This document shows, one piece after another, positions 33,194 to 46,100 of a stretch of DNA of 64,000 nucleotides (position 1 is its first letter; each line of letters begins with the position of its first letter). The notes beneath the pieces were generated by a model. That model made no database searches. It saw only the letters and a list, made by a program, of their open reading frames with translations, and was not told the DNA's origin. Both the position numbers and the translations under genes were made by a program. Source of the stretch: Moniliella sp. 'wahieum'. Taxonomy: Eukaryota; Basidiomycota; Moniliellomycetes; Moniliellales; Moniliellaceae. The stretch spans positions 126,501 through 190,500 of the forward strand of contig RSEE01000070.1 of the NCBI GenBank assembly GCA_003971905.1, read 5' to 3'.

Positions 33194-36100
33194 ATGTCGG
33201 CCATCAACGTCCCCCTCCACCCAGTCGCCCAGCGCCACGGCGCCGCCTCGTCCACCGATGTGGCTTACACCCTCCCCACCGCCGCCGCCCCGCGGCTCCG
33301 TCGCCACCAGTCCGCGGAGCCCTGACACGTGCGAGCGAGCCGGACGTGCACGCCTTCACCTCCGCCTCCACCTCTGGCTCTGCCGCTCCTCCTCACGTTC
33401 AGCCCTCTTCCATGCCCTCCGTGGCCAGCTCGGTGCCCTCTCGCCACTCGCTGTCGCTGTCCCAGCCCGAGTCGAGCCCGACGCCACTGCTGGCGGAAAA
33501 TGAGCATCCCTGGGGTCTGCGTCACCGGGATCTCAGTGTCTACCCGCCCATTGGCGTGCCCAGTGCTGTCAATGAGCCTTCTCAGGCGGCCACTCCGACG
33601 TACGGATCGCCATGCTATTCGTCGCCTACCACAAAGGCTGTTCCTCATGCTCGTCACCTGCCTGTGCGCGGCGCAACAGCCTGGCCGCTTTCTCCTCGAC
33701 TAGAAGCAGAGGAAAAGCTCATCGCCTGTACGCCGTATGACGGCAGATCAATTTGCCGATCTGTATGCCCGTTACGTGGCGTTGGATGTGCCTCATGCCG
33801 TCGTCTTCCCCTTTTTGCACGGCGTGATGGCGACAATATTCCTCAAAACCTCTTTTCGGGGCGCCCGTGTCGGGCATGCCCACCCCAAACTACCGTGGCC
33901 TAACTATTGTGCGGGCTGACATGCCACGTCCCGGCCATCACATTTATCGTCCACCGGCTCAGGTCACTGGGACAACAGCAAGTCGGCGTCCTCGTCGTCT
34001 TCGCCGTCTACGTCATCTCCACCCCTGGACTCGCCATCGTCGTTGGAGTCATCCTCCTCCATGTCGGCCCTGGACCGTGCACGGAGAGCACCATATCACC
34101 GCCTCTGGACGGGTCCACCCGTGACCGCGGCCTCTCTTGTGACCTCGAGTCAGTGGACAGCAGTGTGAGCGAACTGCCGCGGAGCTCGCTCAGCTCGCAG
34201 CACAGTAGCTTGGGCCTTACTGGGTCTGGGTTGGACACCGAGTCATCCATTGCGACCAGCGTAGATAGCCATCCTGCCCCATTATGCTGGGAAGAGGTGC
34301 CCTCCAAGGCCGATGAGGAACAGGAGGGCTTCCCACCTTTATTCTATGAGCACCTCGGCTGTGCCGCTGGATCCCCAGCCGGGCCACTCCATTCTCGCTT
34401 CGACCGTTTTCCCCAACGACCTGCTTACGCTACCCCAGCCTCCCGGTGCTGGCACCGGAGGGCCGTCTGCGTACTTTTCTTCGACTGGGCCGAGTTTTGT
34501 TCGACCTCGGCAATCGTCGGGTGTGAGCTTGCGCAACTTCCGCATCCAGTGCGCCAATTATGCTACAATTTCCGACATTGTGCTCTACTCTCCTGGATTA
34601 CACGGAGTACTGGAGCTTGCCGCCTGCTTCCGTCATGCTCAAGAGGAGGTGTACCAAGAGCGTTTGGCCCGTGGACTCGGCTCGCTTCGGTACAATGTCT
34701 TCGTCGTTGAAGGTGCGTCTCAACCCCTTATTTCCATGGCTCGTTCCACTAACCACCGTATTTGAACACAGACTCCTTCGATGTGTTTGAACAGCGCTAC
34801 CCGAGCTGGTGGCCATCACTTCAACTGGCAAGTCGCTGAACCGCGTCGACTTTGTTGATGGAGAGCGAGAGGAGATGGAAATTTTGACACGTGCAGCCCC
34901 CTCGACACCAATGTGTGGATCGGCTCCAATGGGGACCTTCCTGCACCCGAGGTCGACATCCAGCAGCGACTGGACCAATGTGGACGCGGCGCCTCGGACC
35001 AATCCCAACAACTATGCCGTCTGCATTGAAGCGCACGAAAACGGAGCGATGCCACGGGAGGACAAACTGCAAGGTGCTGCGCAGTACATGGATTCGCTCC
35101 AGCAGTCGTATCACGCTGCCTGCAGTTTGCCTGACGTTCTCTCCTCTGCCACGGCACCCTTGGCGCGCCCTGCAGAAGGCGCTGCAACCACGGCGGGGGG
35201 ATCGTTGGGCCTCTCCCTTGGTCCACGTGGATGGTCTACGACGCCGTCATCGACACACGCCCTGGTGGCTACTGAAGCCTACAGTCCCCCCACCGCCCGT
35301 GCTACGGGGGCTACAATGGCACCCGTGCCCGTCCCGCTCGCCAGCATTGTGCTGATGGAATGCGCTGTCCCGGCGTCGGACAAGGCGTTGGCCGAACCCG
35401 GTGTGGCTCACCAATTTGCAGACCAGATGATCCAGTTAGCGGTTTGGATAAGGAACAGGCCGATCCAGGTGCGTTCCCCCACCGGGCAGGACGGATGCTG
35501 CCGCGCAAGGTGCTCATTCACTGTGCCGACGGCTACACCGAGACCTCCATCCTAGCTCTCACCTACATTATGTACACGCATCCGGGCATGCGTCTCCGGA
35601 AGCGTACCTTTTCCTCCAAAACGATCTCCAGCGATCCTTCTTTGTCTACCCGCGCGAGGTTCCGATGCTCCAACTGATCGAGGCTCGCCTGCGCAGCTCC
35701 AAGTGGCCCACCCCGCTCGTGCCGCACGCTGCGCCCCACCAGCCGTCTACTTTGCTGCCCTCCATCTCCAAGGCGCCCGACGCATCGGCATCCTCACCTG
35801 ACGCCTGGCTCGTCACTCGTGGTTTTACGATGGACTGTTTGAGGGATCGTTCCCCTCGCGCATCCTGGACTTTTTGTACCTCGGCAACCTCAACCAGGCG
35901 ATGAACGCGGGCATGCTCCGTGCTCTGGGTATCACGCATGTCGTCTCGGTGGGTGAATCGGCGCTTTCGGCCCCTCCCGGTATGGAATCCACACACCGTT
36001 TGCGGCGAGCAAAGAGCCAGGTTCGCATGCCGCCATGGCAGCTCCTTTGTCTCTGGAGGTGGGGCAAGCTGGCCTACGACGTCACTGTGGGCCGAACGTG

Positions 36101-37071
36101 AAGCGGGCCGCATTTCCGTCCTCAACGTTCAGGGCGTCGCGGACGACGGGATCGACCCGTTGCGGTCTACGATGAAACAAGCGGTCGAGTACATTGATTC
36201 GGCTCGTCGTGCAGGGGGGAAGGTACTGGTTCATTGTCGTGTGGGTGTATCTCGGTCATCGACGATTGTGCTTGCCTACGTTATGGCCCACCTCAACCTT
36301 TCTCTTGAGGCCTACCTTCTTGTCCGTTCCCGCCGCCTCAACATTCTCATCCAGCCTCATCTTCTCTTCTTTGGGAACTGCGAGGCTGGGAGAGTTACCT
36401 GTCCCGGCAGCTCGTTCTGCGCCAGACGTGCCACCCTCTCGACGACGGCAATGGCGACGACGACGTGATGGAATTGGATGAATCGCCGAGGCCAAGCTCC
36501 GACCCTGGACCGCCCTGACGATTGCGCATGCGCATTCGCACGGTCTGCCCACTCGCCTGAGCAAAGCGAGCCACATGGACCGCACCTCGTTGGCCTGCCC
36601 GAGTGCCAGCAGTACCGCCGGCAGATCAAGTCGGCTTCGCGCACGACGGATAACAATGGCGTGCTTGCTCGGCCTTCGGCGACGGGCGGGGCGGTACTGG
36701 AGGAAGTGTATGAGCTGGAAGAAGAAGAACCGCTGGACTGCGACTTGGGCATCGGATCCGCTTGCATTCGTGCCACGTTGCCGGCTCCCTTGCCTCTGCC
36801 TGCGTGTGGCACGTATGCCGCGAACGCCAATGCCATGGAGCGCGACACGACGGTCGTCGCGGGTCTGTCTGCGCCCGCCGGAGGCAAGGCTCCACTTCGA
36901 ATCGAACCCGAATCCGAACCCGAACCCGAACCGAACCCAGTGTGCTCGTGCGGGTATGGTCACATCGTTGGCTACGGATCCTCGCGCGGTGTGCACCCAC
37001 GCGCCATGCGCCTTGCGTGGGGTAGCTTTGCCCAAGAGGTGGCTCACCTCAACGAGCGGTACTTTGTCTAA
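33194..37071 (+). CDS. PPS1: PPS1-type dual-specificity protein phosphatase (frameshifted in assembly)
   Basis: Pps1 is a fungal dual-specificity phosphatase linked in yeast to S-phase control. From MSAINVPLHPVAQR, a P/S-rich region leads to the conserved N-terminal segment (FADLYARYVALDVPHAVVFP, FLHG, then DNIPQNLF). The middle domain reads NYATISDIVLYSPGL, YNVFVVE-DSFDVFEQRYPELV and FVDGEREEMEILT. A first phosphatase-like fold contains LIHCADGYTETSILAL (about 35510-35550). The second, catalytic domain follows: SRILDFLYLGNLNQAMNA, ITHVVSVGESAL and LVHCRVGVSRSSTIVLAYVM (about 36225-36285, with the HC-x5-R signature). RRLNILIQPHL comes next. The C-terminus (FAQEVAHLNERYFV) matches the family end. 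Several one-base frame breaks occur. The first HC motif lacks the catalytic arginine. Confidence 0.88.
34713..34771 (+). other. PPS1 intron, 59 nt
   Basis: The donor is GTGCGT, the branch site CCACTAACC and the acceptor GAACACAG. It joins YNVFVVE to DSFDVFEQRYP. Confidence 0.88.
36900..36942 (+). repeat. (GAACCC)n coding minisatellite in PPS1
   Basis: About six to seven GAACCC/GAATCC units encode Glu-Pro/Glu-Ser repeats shortly before the conserved C-terminus. The loss of one base in the last units (CCGAACCGAACCC) fits the run-length errors seen elsewhere. Confidence 0.8.
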
Positions 37072-37871
37072 ACCCCACGTCTTTGCGGCGTTGTCCCTCC
37101 CTGATGCACATCAACTTCAGGCATCCTTCTGCGCTTCAAGCCTTCACGTTTCCCGCCATTTTTTTAAACCTTTTTCTCTGCCTGTTCTGTGCCATTTGTC
37201 TGTCCTTCGTTCCACTTCCACCCGGTTTTCACTAGGGGTCCACCGTTACCATTTTTTGCCATCACAACGTCCCAACGACCATCCACTGTACATGTACTTA
37301 CTTCTTTCCCCATCTTCCCATCTTCCATCGTCCATTGTCCTCCTCTGTTTCTGTTGGCCGTTCTTCGTCCCCATGCTTCGGACCGACGCTTTTTTGCATA
37401 CTACTCTTTGTTCTCTCTCGCCTGCTCAATTGTCCAAACACACCACTATTCAAACACCTCACCATTTGCCTCTTGTACCCCCCTCCTCTCCCTCTTTGTC
37501 CCTGCTGGCATGCCTTCGTCTTTTGCCCTTGGCCTTCGCACCATCTCATGTTCGTGTCCATGACTGCTCGGTTGAATGTTGGTACGTGATAGCTTGGGAC
37601 GGATGGATTGGATGGATTGGACGAAGTGGGCGAGATAGGAACCGAGGGAAGTACACAAGCGTGGGTCACGTGCCATGACTGAATGCACAGATCGATGGTG
37701 ACAAGGGAGTGGGAAAGGCAACTGGCTGGGTGCGTGGTCACGTGACGGCAGAACCGGGCTAGGGGCGGAATGAGCGTACACCCTTCCGCTCTTCTGGCCG
37801 AGAAGAAGGCGGGGGCTAAGGACGGGGTGGGACGGCTTCTGTCGCTTGGCAGAGTGCTACGGTGTGCTGCG
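37072..37871. other. Intergenic, PPS1 3' end to uL4m
   Basis: There is no gene. Pyrimidine-rich sequence to 37560 looks like PPS1 3' UTR and downstream DNA. A short GGATTGGAT direct repeat occurs at 37605-37625. The uL4m promoter side has CACGTG and CACGTGA words at 37667 and 37740, which are E-box type motifs. Confidence 0.5.
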
Positions 37872-39540
37872 ATGGTGCTGGCTGCGTTTGTCCGTCGGGC
37901 GCCTGCTGCGCTGCGCGCCGCCTCCCGCGTGCCAGTCTGGGCCGCACTCGCACGCGCCGCTGCGCCCCACCGCGCCCTCAGCGTCTCCGCCCCCCGCCCG
38001 ACCGCCGCCGCGACCGCCGCTCAGGCTGCGCCGTCGCAGCAAGAGCAGGAGGGGCAGCAAGAGGCTGCCGACGAGCTGACGAAGCAGGTGTCGAGGCTCA
38101 GGCTGAAGCTGAAGCTGATGCCGAGGCCGAGGCCGATGCCGATGCCGAGGCAGAGTATGCAGCTTGGATCAAGGAGGTGACTCAGGCGTACGAAGCCAGG
38201 CCGGGGGAGTTTGTCCATGCCCCTTACGTACCTTCATCCGGCCACGCGTGCGCTCCCGCTCCACGATCCCGAGGGCAGCGGAGCAGGAACTGTTGGATCC
38301 GCAGCGCCTGGGGCTCGGGGAGGACCCACCGCTGTTGCCTGCCAAGTCGGTCAGGGGCAGTACGTGCCGCTATCGGCCTGGGCGTTTGCGCTGGTGCCGC
38401 GTCGAGATCTGCTGTACGCATCGATCAAGTACCACCTTGACGGTTTGCGCAGGGGTACCGCCTCGAGCAAGGGGCGTGGTAACACGGCGTTTTCAGGAAA
38501 AAAGTTGCGTCCTCAAAAGGGTACTGGTCGTGCGCGTTTGGCTGACCGTGCCTCGCCCGCGCTCCGAGGCGGTGGTGTGTCGCACGGCCCGAAACCGAGA
38601 GACTACTCGTCCAAGTTGCCTCGGCAGGTGCGCGAGTTGGCGCTGCGCTCGGCCTTGTCGGCCAAGTGGATGGCAGGGGAACTGGAGGTGGTGCGGAGCT
38701 TGGTATGGGACCACCCACCGGGCACGGCCAGGACGTTGAAGCAAACGTTGGCCTCGCGTGGGTTTGGACCAAGACGTTGTTCCTCACTGCGCCGCGGTCG
38801 CCAGAGCCCGGTACGTTGGAACGTGTTCCCGCCTTGGGCGCCGGTGACTACCCCCCTCTCCCGGCTCGCCGTCGTGCGATGCGGGCTACGACGCGTGACC
38901 CCACCTACCCGCAAGAACGGGTGGATGCACACATCAAGGCGCTGCGCGGGTTTGAGCTGAGCCTGCGCTCGTTGGGCAAAGACTACAGTATTCTGCATCT
39001 TCCCAAGCTGAAGGAAGCGTATCTACGCCACGTGCTGCACACCCGCGGCCGGCAGTGGATGCACCGCCACGGCACGTTCAAGCGGCCGTCGGAGTTGCCG
39101 GCGTATACCATTCTCAAAGCGCGCAAGGTGGTGGTGGATTAGGTGCGCTCGAGTGGATCGAGGAGAAGTTGGGTGGGGCACGGTTCCATCGTCGTGCGGT
39201 AGGCGAGGACCAGGATCCCAAGTTGCTCGAGTACCCGTACAACCCGCTCTTGCCCGCCAAGCTCGAAGCGCCTTCTATCCCGGCTGCTACCCGGCCCGAT
39301 TGGGCGTACGATACGCGTTTGGCCAAGGCACTGCAGAGGCGCGAAGAACGCATGGCGCGCGCCGCCAAGGTGCACCAAGCACGTCTCAATATGGTCCTCT
39401 ATGGGGACGAGAACAAAGAATTGTTGGATGACGACGAAGCGTTCAAGTACCTGGCTCAGTCCAAGTCGCTCATTGCCGAGACCCTGTCCAAGATTCACGT
39501 CTGGAACAAGAAACAGGCCCAGGACCACATTGACAGCTGA
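37872..39540 (+). CDS. Mitochondrial ribosomal protein uL4m (L4; YML6-like)
   Basis: This is the large-subunit protein L4 of mitochondrial ribosomes. The start MVLAAFVRRAPAALRAASR is arginine/alanine-rich without acidic residues, as in a matrix-targeting presequence. An acidic low-complexity run (EAEAEADAEAEADADAE) and AAWIKEVTQAYE follow. The L4 core is then unmistakable: FALVPRRDLLYASIKYHLD, GTASSKGRGNTAFSGKKLRP, QKGTGRARLADRASPALRGG, HGPKPRDYSSKLPRQVRELA, then LRSALSAKW. A long C-terminal extension contains YTILKARKVVVD, LEWIEEKLGG and the end VWNKKQAQDHIDS. Frame breaks occur around 38090, 38240, 38750 and 39140. The extension beyond the bacterial L4 length is usual for fungal mitochondrial homologues. 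Confidence 0.9.
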
Positions 39541-39636
39541 TCCTCCTCGACTGCCCAGCGAACGAATCCCAGTGTATGCACATCCCATAATGTCATTTCC
39601 TCGGCCCATCCCCATACTACAGTCCAATTCGTTCTC

Positions 39637-41787
39637 TCATAGTGGTGGCAGTGGCGGCGGCGGCCACAGGCCAGGTATGGTGCGGGCCGCGACCGAGGCA
39701 CGGCAGAGGAGATCGTCCGCGGGTGGAGTGGCAGCTTGGTCGACGGAGCTGGCGCTGGCGGTGGTGGGGGCAGGGGCCATGGCGTTAAAGTAGCGCAACG
39801 TCTCATCAAAACTTGCAACTGGGCCAACGCCAAGGTCTCACGCACAATCAACGCTACGCCACCACCAAACTGAAGCTGCTTGCCACCCCCGGGCCCTTGC
39901 TGGGTGCCCTCTGCTCCGTCTGCCCGATCGGACGGGTGCGCAGCGACCAACGCGCTGTCGGGCCCAGATCGCCTCCCATACCCGGCATGTATCTTCCAGC
40001 GCAAGTTCCCGCTTGAATGTGACGAGCAGCCAACTGGAAAAGCGGACACGGTCAGCATACACCCTTTGATCTGGTGGGACGTGGTACATACCATGAAGAC
40101 CAACGTACCGATAGGCAAAAAAGAGGTTGTCCGCTTCGGTGCGAACGAGATGGGCATACGTTTCCGGCGCACCGGTGCGTAGCATGCCTCGCAGACTTGC
40201 CAGCGCCGACGTCATCGCCACTTGGTCTCGGCGGAACGCGGCGCCCCACCCAAAGTGGGACAAGAGCGCACGCAGACACGCCCACGTCAGTGCATTCGCA
40301 GTCGGGTCCGCTTGGTCGGCCTGAATCGCCGAGGGCGGGAAGAGCGAAACGTAGAACGGCACAGAGGTCAGACAGTCCCTGGGCGTACCCTCCCAACTGG
40401 GCTGCAGGGGGGGAAGGATGCTGGCCCACGTTCTCAGCGGCAGTGGCATGTGTGTCCCACAGCACGAGGGCAAGGAGGATAGAAAGAGGGATTGGATGTG
40501 ACATTGGAACGGTCGCCGCCTTCCTCCTCCCTGGACGGGTCAACGCGCGCTGGGTCGGCCTCCAAGGGCAACCGGAACAGCTCATGTTCCCGATCGGTCC
40601 GCTCGCAATCCAATCGGATCTTGCGTCGCTCGTCCACTAGGTCAACGTCCAAGGTGGTTGGTCTCCACTGCTTTCCTGCTTGGCTCGGGCCTGATGAAGG
40701 AAGGTCGACATGCTCGAACGACTCGGGGGAGGAGAGTGGATGGTCCCTACGAGGGAGAGGACGGGGCAGCAGCGTGCTGGCTTCGGCTTGCAACGCTTCA
40801 TACTCGGCGTGAAGCGAGTCCAAGATATCCTGGCGCTGGGAAGAGGTACTGTCCCAAGGGTACACTCCCAGAAGGAAAGGCCAGATGGCATGGCGCGCAT
40901 CGACCGCCACGCCACGAGAGAAGACTTGGCCGCGTACCCCATCGGCGATGGCGGAAGCAACTGTGGGTGTCGGTGCGGTGGCCGTCTGAGCAGACGAGGA
41001 GCAGCTACGGCAGAGGGGACGGGGACAGGGATTGGCTGGGTCCAGCCGACCTTGATCGTCCAGCCATGCGGTCCATTCGTCGATCGTGATGGGAGAAGGG
41101 TGAGACGGTCTTGTCCAGGGCAGCCGCCAGGCAGACGAGCTGGGATCGGAACGGCAGGGCTGGCGTAGATCGCTATCCTGCCGCGCTTGGTCCGCAGCTG
41201 CGGCGAGACGGGAAGCCCATTGGGCCAGGTGAACGCGCTGAGGGTCGTAGGCCAGCGAAGCCCGCTCCTCCTCGGTGGGGGGCGGGGGGGGACCACCCCG
41301 TGCGGGCAGAGGGATGGAGGTGGGCCCATTGGCCAGGGGCGCAGGCAAGACGGAGGATGCGCCGAGTGCAGTGGCGGCCGGGTGAGTGAGTGCGGCCTGC
41401 ATACCGTGCCGTGCCGCCGCAGTGACCAACGCAAACTCGCCCAACACGCTTGACCGCGCCGACGCAGCCCACTGCGCCACGTCTTCCGCGCCCCACCCGC
41501 CGTCTGGGCGCCAGCGTCCGACGCCACGGGCAACCAGCCGGCGCAATCCGATCGGCCAGTGTGTCAACGCCGGTACCTGATAGTGCTGCCCGCAGACGTC
41601 CGAGACCCCAGGATCCAACACCGCCCCCCCCCCGCCCGCGCCCGGGGCAGGCCGGTCGACACGGGGCTGGCCCCTGTGGCCCCAGCAGGTCGTCGGGGAA
41701 ATCGGGCGGGTCGGCGGGCTGGGATGGGGGCGGAGGGTAGGCGGGAGTATGGGGATGCGCCGGGGACTTGGCGTCGCGGTGGTCCAT
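39637..41787 (-). CDS. GYP7: GYP7-like Rab GTPase-activating protein (TBC domain; frameshifted in assembly)
   Basis: Gyp7 accelerates GTP hydrolysis on Ypt7/Rab7 in vacuolar traffic. From MDHRDAKSPAHPHTPAYPPP at 41787, a P-rich start is followed by a poorly conserved N-terminal half (SVLGEFALVTAAARHGMQAA). The TBC domain then starts with ITIDEWTAWLDDQGRL, VFSRGVAVDARHAIWPFLLG and VYPWDSTSSQRQDILDSLHA. The arginine finger lies in IRLDCERTDREHELF and the glutamine finger in GGYAQGLSDLCAVL. The helices FRRDQVAMTSALASLRGML, NLFFAYR-WLLVTFKREL and TCRVWEAIWA follow. Beyond another shift, VFDETLRYFNAMAP ends at TGA 39639-39637. Both catalytic fingers are kept, so it should be active. The 3' end faces uL4m with 96 bp between stops. 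Confidence 0.88.
40034..40108 (-). other. GYP7 intron, 75 nt
   Basis: On the minus strand the donor is GTACGT, the branch site ATGCTGACC and the acceptor TTTTCCAG. It joins NLFFAYR to WLLVTFKREL in the TBC domain. Confidence 0.9.
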
Positions 41788-43151
41788 GCTGCGTCTGCGG
41801 CAGCCGAGTATGTCGAGGGGGTAACGTTTAGCGGTTAAGCGTCCCGTTGGGATCAGCGAGGGAGTTGAGGCTCGGCGGAGGTTGAGGAGCAATATTGAGC
41901 ACCGCGCAGCCAGCGCCGAGTTGAGATTTCAATTTGTTGTGTACCCTGGGTTTTGTATATACTGCTTCTTTTGTCTTCGTCCTCGCCGAGTGTATCGTCA
42001 TCCTCTTCCCTTGCGGGCCGTTTCCTCCATCATCCCTGGGCTAGCCTGCATTCCCACTATGCCCTCCATCAGGCTCACCTTTTGCCCAACCTCTTGTTCA
42101 CAAATGCGTCTTTCTTCCTTGGATCATCTTCAAAAAACCCCACCTCACGCATCGCACACCGCTGTTGTGTCTTCCGTCGCTTGGCATGTTATGTCGCTCG
42201 CGTCCCTTTGCTTCCCGGATGCCCCTACGCTTTCACGTCCAACTACTCTTGTGTGCATTCTGTCTACAACCGACCGTGGGCCTTTCCGCTCATCCTCGCT
42301 TCTCTCTCTGTTGACTCAAAAACCGACTCTCTGATGATCATCGTCGATGATCTCTCAGCCGAGACACGCTCTGGCTTTCACAAATCGCTACAGCTTCCTC
42401 CGCGATTCTTTTGTGATCTCCACATAGGCGGCCATATCCACTGCTCTTCTTACCGGTACGACCTGCTTGTTCTGTTTCCGCACGGATCAAGGGCCAAGCC
42501 AAAGAGGCGTCAACGTGCGTCAACGGTTAACGTCCTTCTCCGGTGCCCCCCTCATACTAGCAGCTCCACGCACTATGGGTGTTTTTGGACCTGCGTTTTT
42601 GGACCCACGGTGAGCGTGATGGCTGTTGAGCAGGAGATGAGCTGCCCGAAGCAGTAGTGTGGGTGTTGCTGGGGTGGAGTGGAGATGGCTGGAGGCGGTG
42701 TCCGTGGTGTTCGGTGCTGGGCGGATATATGCTGGAGAGACGGACAAAGCGGCTCTTGTGAGGACACTGAAGCCAAGGCCGACCGGGGGCAGGCACGGGG
42801 GCGGTGCATGGCGCACACTCTGTTTCCACAGCTAGTGACTGGAAACGAGGGACCAGGAGGGCGACGGCATGCGCTGGTGTGCCTGGTGTGCTAGGCTGCT
42901 GCCGTGCCCCCGACTGGTTCTGGGGGCAGGCAAGGGGCGGCTGTCGTTTCTGGCGCACGGCCCCAGTGTGCCGTTCTAACATGCGGATGGGGCTGGCGAG
43001 GCGGTGGCTGGCAGGACAGGCACACACGCCTGGTGCGGCCGCATGCACGCCTGCCGCATCTGACATCCCTTGCATACGCTTGCGTGCCAGGCCCTATGCA
43101 GCCACACCCACGCCCCCTTGCTTTTGGCAGCCCCCCCCCACCCCCACCCGG
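41788..43151. other. Divergent intergenic region, GYP7 to bHLH gene
   Basis: No recognisable gene lies here. A 234-codon plus-strand ORF (41953-42657) is serine- and leucine-rich with no domain, and a 5' splice-like and pyrimidine-rich texture suggests non-coding upstream sequence. It may contain the 5' leader of the bHLH gene. Confidence 0.45.
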
Positions 43152-46100
43152 CATGGACCGCTCGCGCAGCCGCAGCAGCAGCTCATCGCGCCTCCCCGTC
43201 CCCTCTTCTAGTCCGTCCGCCGTCCCCCCGCCCCCCGCCCCCGCCCCCCCCCCCTCCCTTCTCTGCTCCCTCCTACCCCGCTCTCGGCCTCTCCCCTCCC
43301 TCCCCTCTCTCTCTCTCCACGTCCACTCGCCCCGCCGCCCTTTTCGCCCCTTAACCCCGGCAGCCTCCGACAGGACCCCGCCCCCTCGTGCCCTCGCCCT
43401 CCCCGCCCCCCCCCGAGCTCGCCCTCACGGCCTCCACCTCCTCTGCTTCTGCCCCGGCCCCCTCGCCCCCCGGCCAGCAGAACCCTCCTCCGCCCGCTTC
43501 CACCGCCCGCCCCCCGACCTCCATGCCCTTCTTGCCCAGATCGCCGCCGAGCCGGGCAGTGCGTCGTCGCCAGGGGTGCTGTCCATGCTCCAATCCGTCG
43601 CCTCTTTCTCTGCGTCCACCCATGCCCCGACACAGCCCCAGCCCAGCCACAGCCACCCCCCACGGCTGCCCCGCTGCTGTCCCAGCCCCAGGGCTCAGCC
43701 CAGCTCTCGTCACTAATGCCGCTGGTTGCCTCCATCATGGCCCCGCACAGCGGCGCAAACCAGGCGCAGGCGCAGGCTGCTGGCGCACGGGTCCTCCAGG
43801 CGCTCTCGGACTTCCTCAATGTCCAGGCCACCAGCGCCCCAGCGCCCGACCCGCCCCCCGACCCACCGGTCTCCATCGATGAGTGGCTCCCGGCCGCGCT
43901 GCCGGGACAACCGCCAGCTGCTCGCGTCTCCTTTGATCCTGCCCTCGGCCACCACACCCCCACTCGCCGTGGAACGCTCCGCCTGCCCAGCATCCATCCT
44001 CGGCGTACTCCAGCCCTCTCTTTGTTGGCTCCTCCACCGCCGGTGCCCTGCACCCGCATGGCCATCCCAACCCCAACCCCAACTCCAACCCGTCTGGCCC
44101 CGCTCCCAACTCGGCCTTTTCCACACCCATGCCTTTTCCGTCGGCGCCCCCTCCAGCTCCTCCGGTGCTCTGAGTTTGCCCCACACGCCTGCCAATGGCT
44201 TTCCCACCCAAGGCCCCGAGGTGGATATGTTTGCCCCGCTCGTCTCGCCCCCTGGGAATGCGCCCTGGGCCATCCAATGCAACCCCCGATGCTCTCCAGC
44301 CGTTCGTTGACTGGCTGCAGAAACAAGCCTATGCGCCGCCTGCTACGTCGACCGCAGCCCCTCCCCCTCCCGCACCCCAAACCCAGACCGCGTCCGCGGC
44401 TGGCCCTGTCCGTTCCGGCCGCAAGGGGTCCAGCACGACTCGCTCCCGCGCCCGCCCTTCCCCCCTGATCAAGCCACAAGGCAACAATCGGTCACGGCGT
44501 GCTTCGCGCGAGGACCTAGGCTCGCCGGGGGCGCGTTAGGTGGTCCAGCCGGCATGGCAGCTGCGACAGCTGCGTTGCAGGTGCTGCGCCCGCGCAAATC
44601 CAATGCGTCGCTGCAGAACACCCCGCAGCGCAAGCACCGCTCTTCCGCCAGCTCCAGTGGACTGCCGCCGCAGCATGATCTGCCTTCGACCCTATCCGCG
44701 CCTGCTACGCCTGCCACTCTCCTCCCCCGCTGCTGTCGCTGGTGCGCCCAGTGGTTCCCAGACGCTTCCATCCCACTCTTCTCCAATGGCGCCCCCTGCT
44801 ACCAATGAGGCGTGGAACCAAGCGTTCAATGCGCTGTGGTGGGACTCTGCGCAGCCCCAACCTGCCGCCGAGACAGGAACAGCTTCTGCCCCGGCCGGCG
44901 CGATGGCCCAGCCCAGTAGCAGAGAGGCCAAGGCACCTTCTGCAGGACAGGAAGCGTCGGCGCCCGGGACTGTAGCGCGTTCAGGCACACAGGGCGATGA
45001 TGATGGAATGTGCTGGATCCACACGTTTGACGACACACCTTCGCCGATCCAGCTCGAGGGCCCCGATAGCGCCGGTAGCACCGGCAGCCGAACGGGGGCG
45101 CCCAAGAGTGGTGCGAGCAATACCTCCTCCAGCTCAGTGTCCAACTCGGCCGGGTCCAAGTCCAATCCTGGGCCGCACATTGCCCATCCCTCCACCTCAT
45201 CCCCTGTTCTGGTCACTCCCCCACCGCCTATAGCCCCAAGCCACACGTCCATGCCCCCGCCGGGCCCGGGAGCCGAGTCGGTACCGCTGACGCCAGCGAC
45301 GCTGATGGGCCTGGATTCGATGCCTGCTCCTCCATCCCGCTCGGGCGGGTCGAGCGACAAGCTGCCGACGTTGCCGACCATTCCACAGGCGCTGGAGCCC
45401 GACGTTGCGCTGCCCCCCGTGACAGGGGAGACAAGTCAGTCGGCCAGTCGGCGTACTTCGTACCATGGTAGTCGCACTGTGCCTGCCTCGCCTGCGTTCG
45501 CTGGCGTTCTAACCAGCCCTGCGATTCTGGCCCGTGCTGGCTCGCTGGAACTGGGCACGAGTGGGTCTGGTTCCGGCCAAAGTTCAGGCCAACGGGGCAT
45601 TTCGGTCCCCGACACGCCTCCTATCCTTAAGGCTCCCCGGAAATCCGGCAAGGCAAAGTCAGGCAAGGGGACCGAGGCGAACCGAATCACATTCCATGCA
45701 GCTGCTGCCGCCGCTAAGAAAGCGGCGGCGGCACGGGAAGCAGCCGCAAAGGAGGCGGCCTTGGCCGCGCAAGCGGACGGGACCAGTTCGGCCTCGGCCG
45801 AACAACGTCGAACGTCGCACAAGGCCGCGGAGCAAAAACGACGAGACAGTTTAAAGGATTCGTTTGACGATCTGCGAGATGTGTTGCCTGCGATCATTTT
45901 GGATGAAGAAGCGTTGGGCGGGAGCATCCTTGCGCCCGATGGGCTTCCGGAAGACGAAGAAGCGGAAGACTTTGTGCCTGCTCAACTCGTGCCGTCCGAA
46001 CATGCGAAACGCGTCAACCGCGGTATCTCCAAAGCTGCCGTCTTGCGACACGGAAACGAGTTCCTGTCCCGTGTCCAGGCGCGCTTGGCCCGTCGCGAAG

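Noticed and set aside
43208-44479. 423-codon minus-strand ORF, rich in G and R
   Set aside because: It is antisense to the proline-rich part of the bHLH gene; GC-rich codons for Pro/Ala/Ser give long open Gly/Arg/Trp frames on the other strand. It has no domain.
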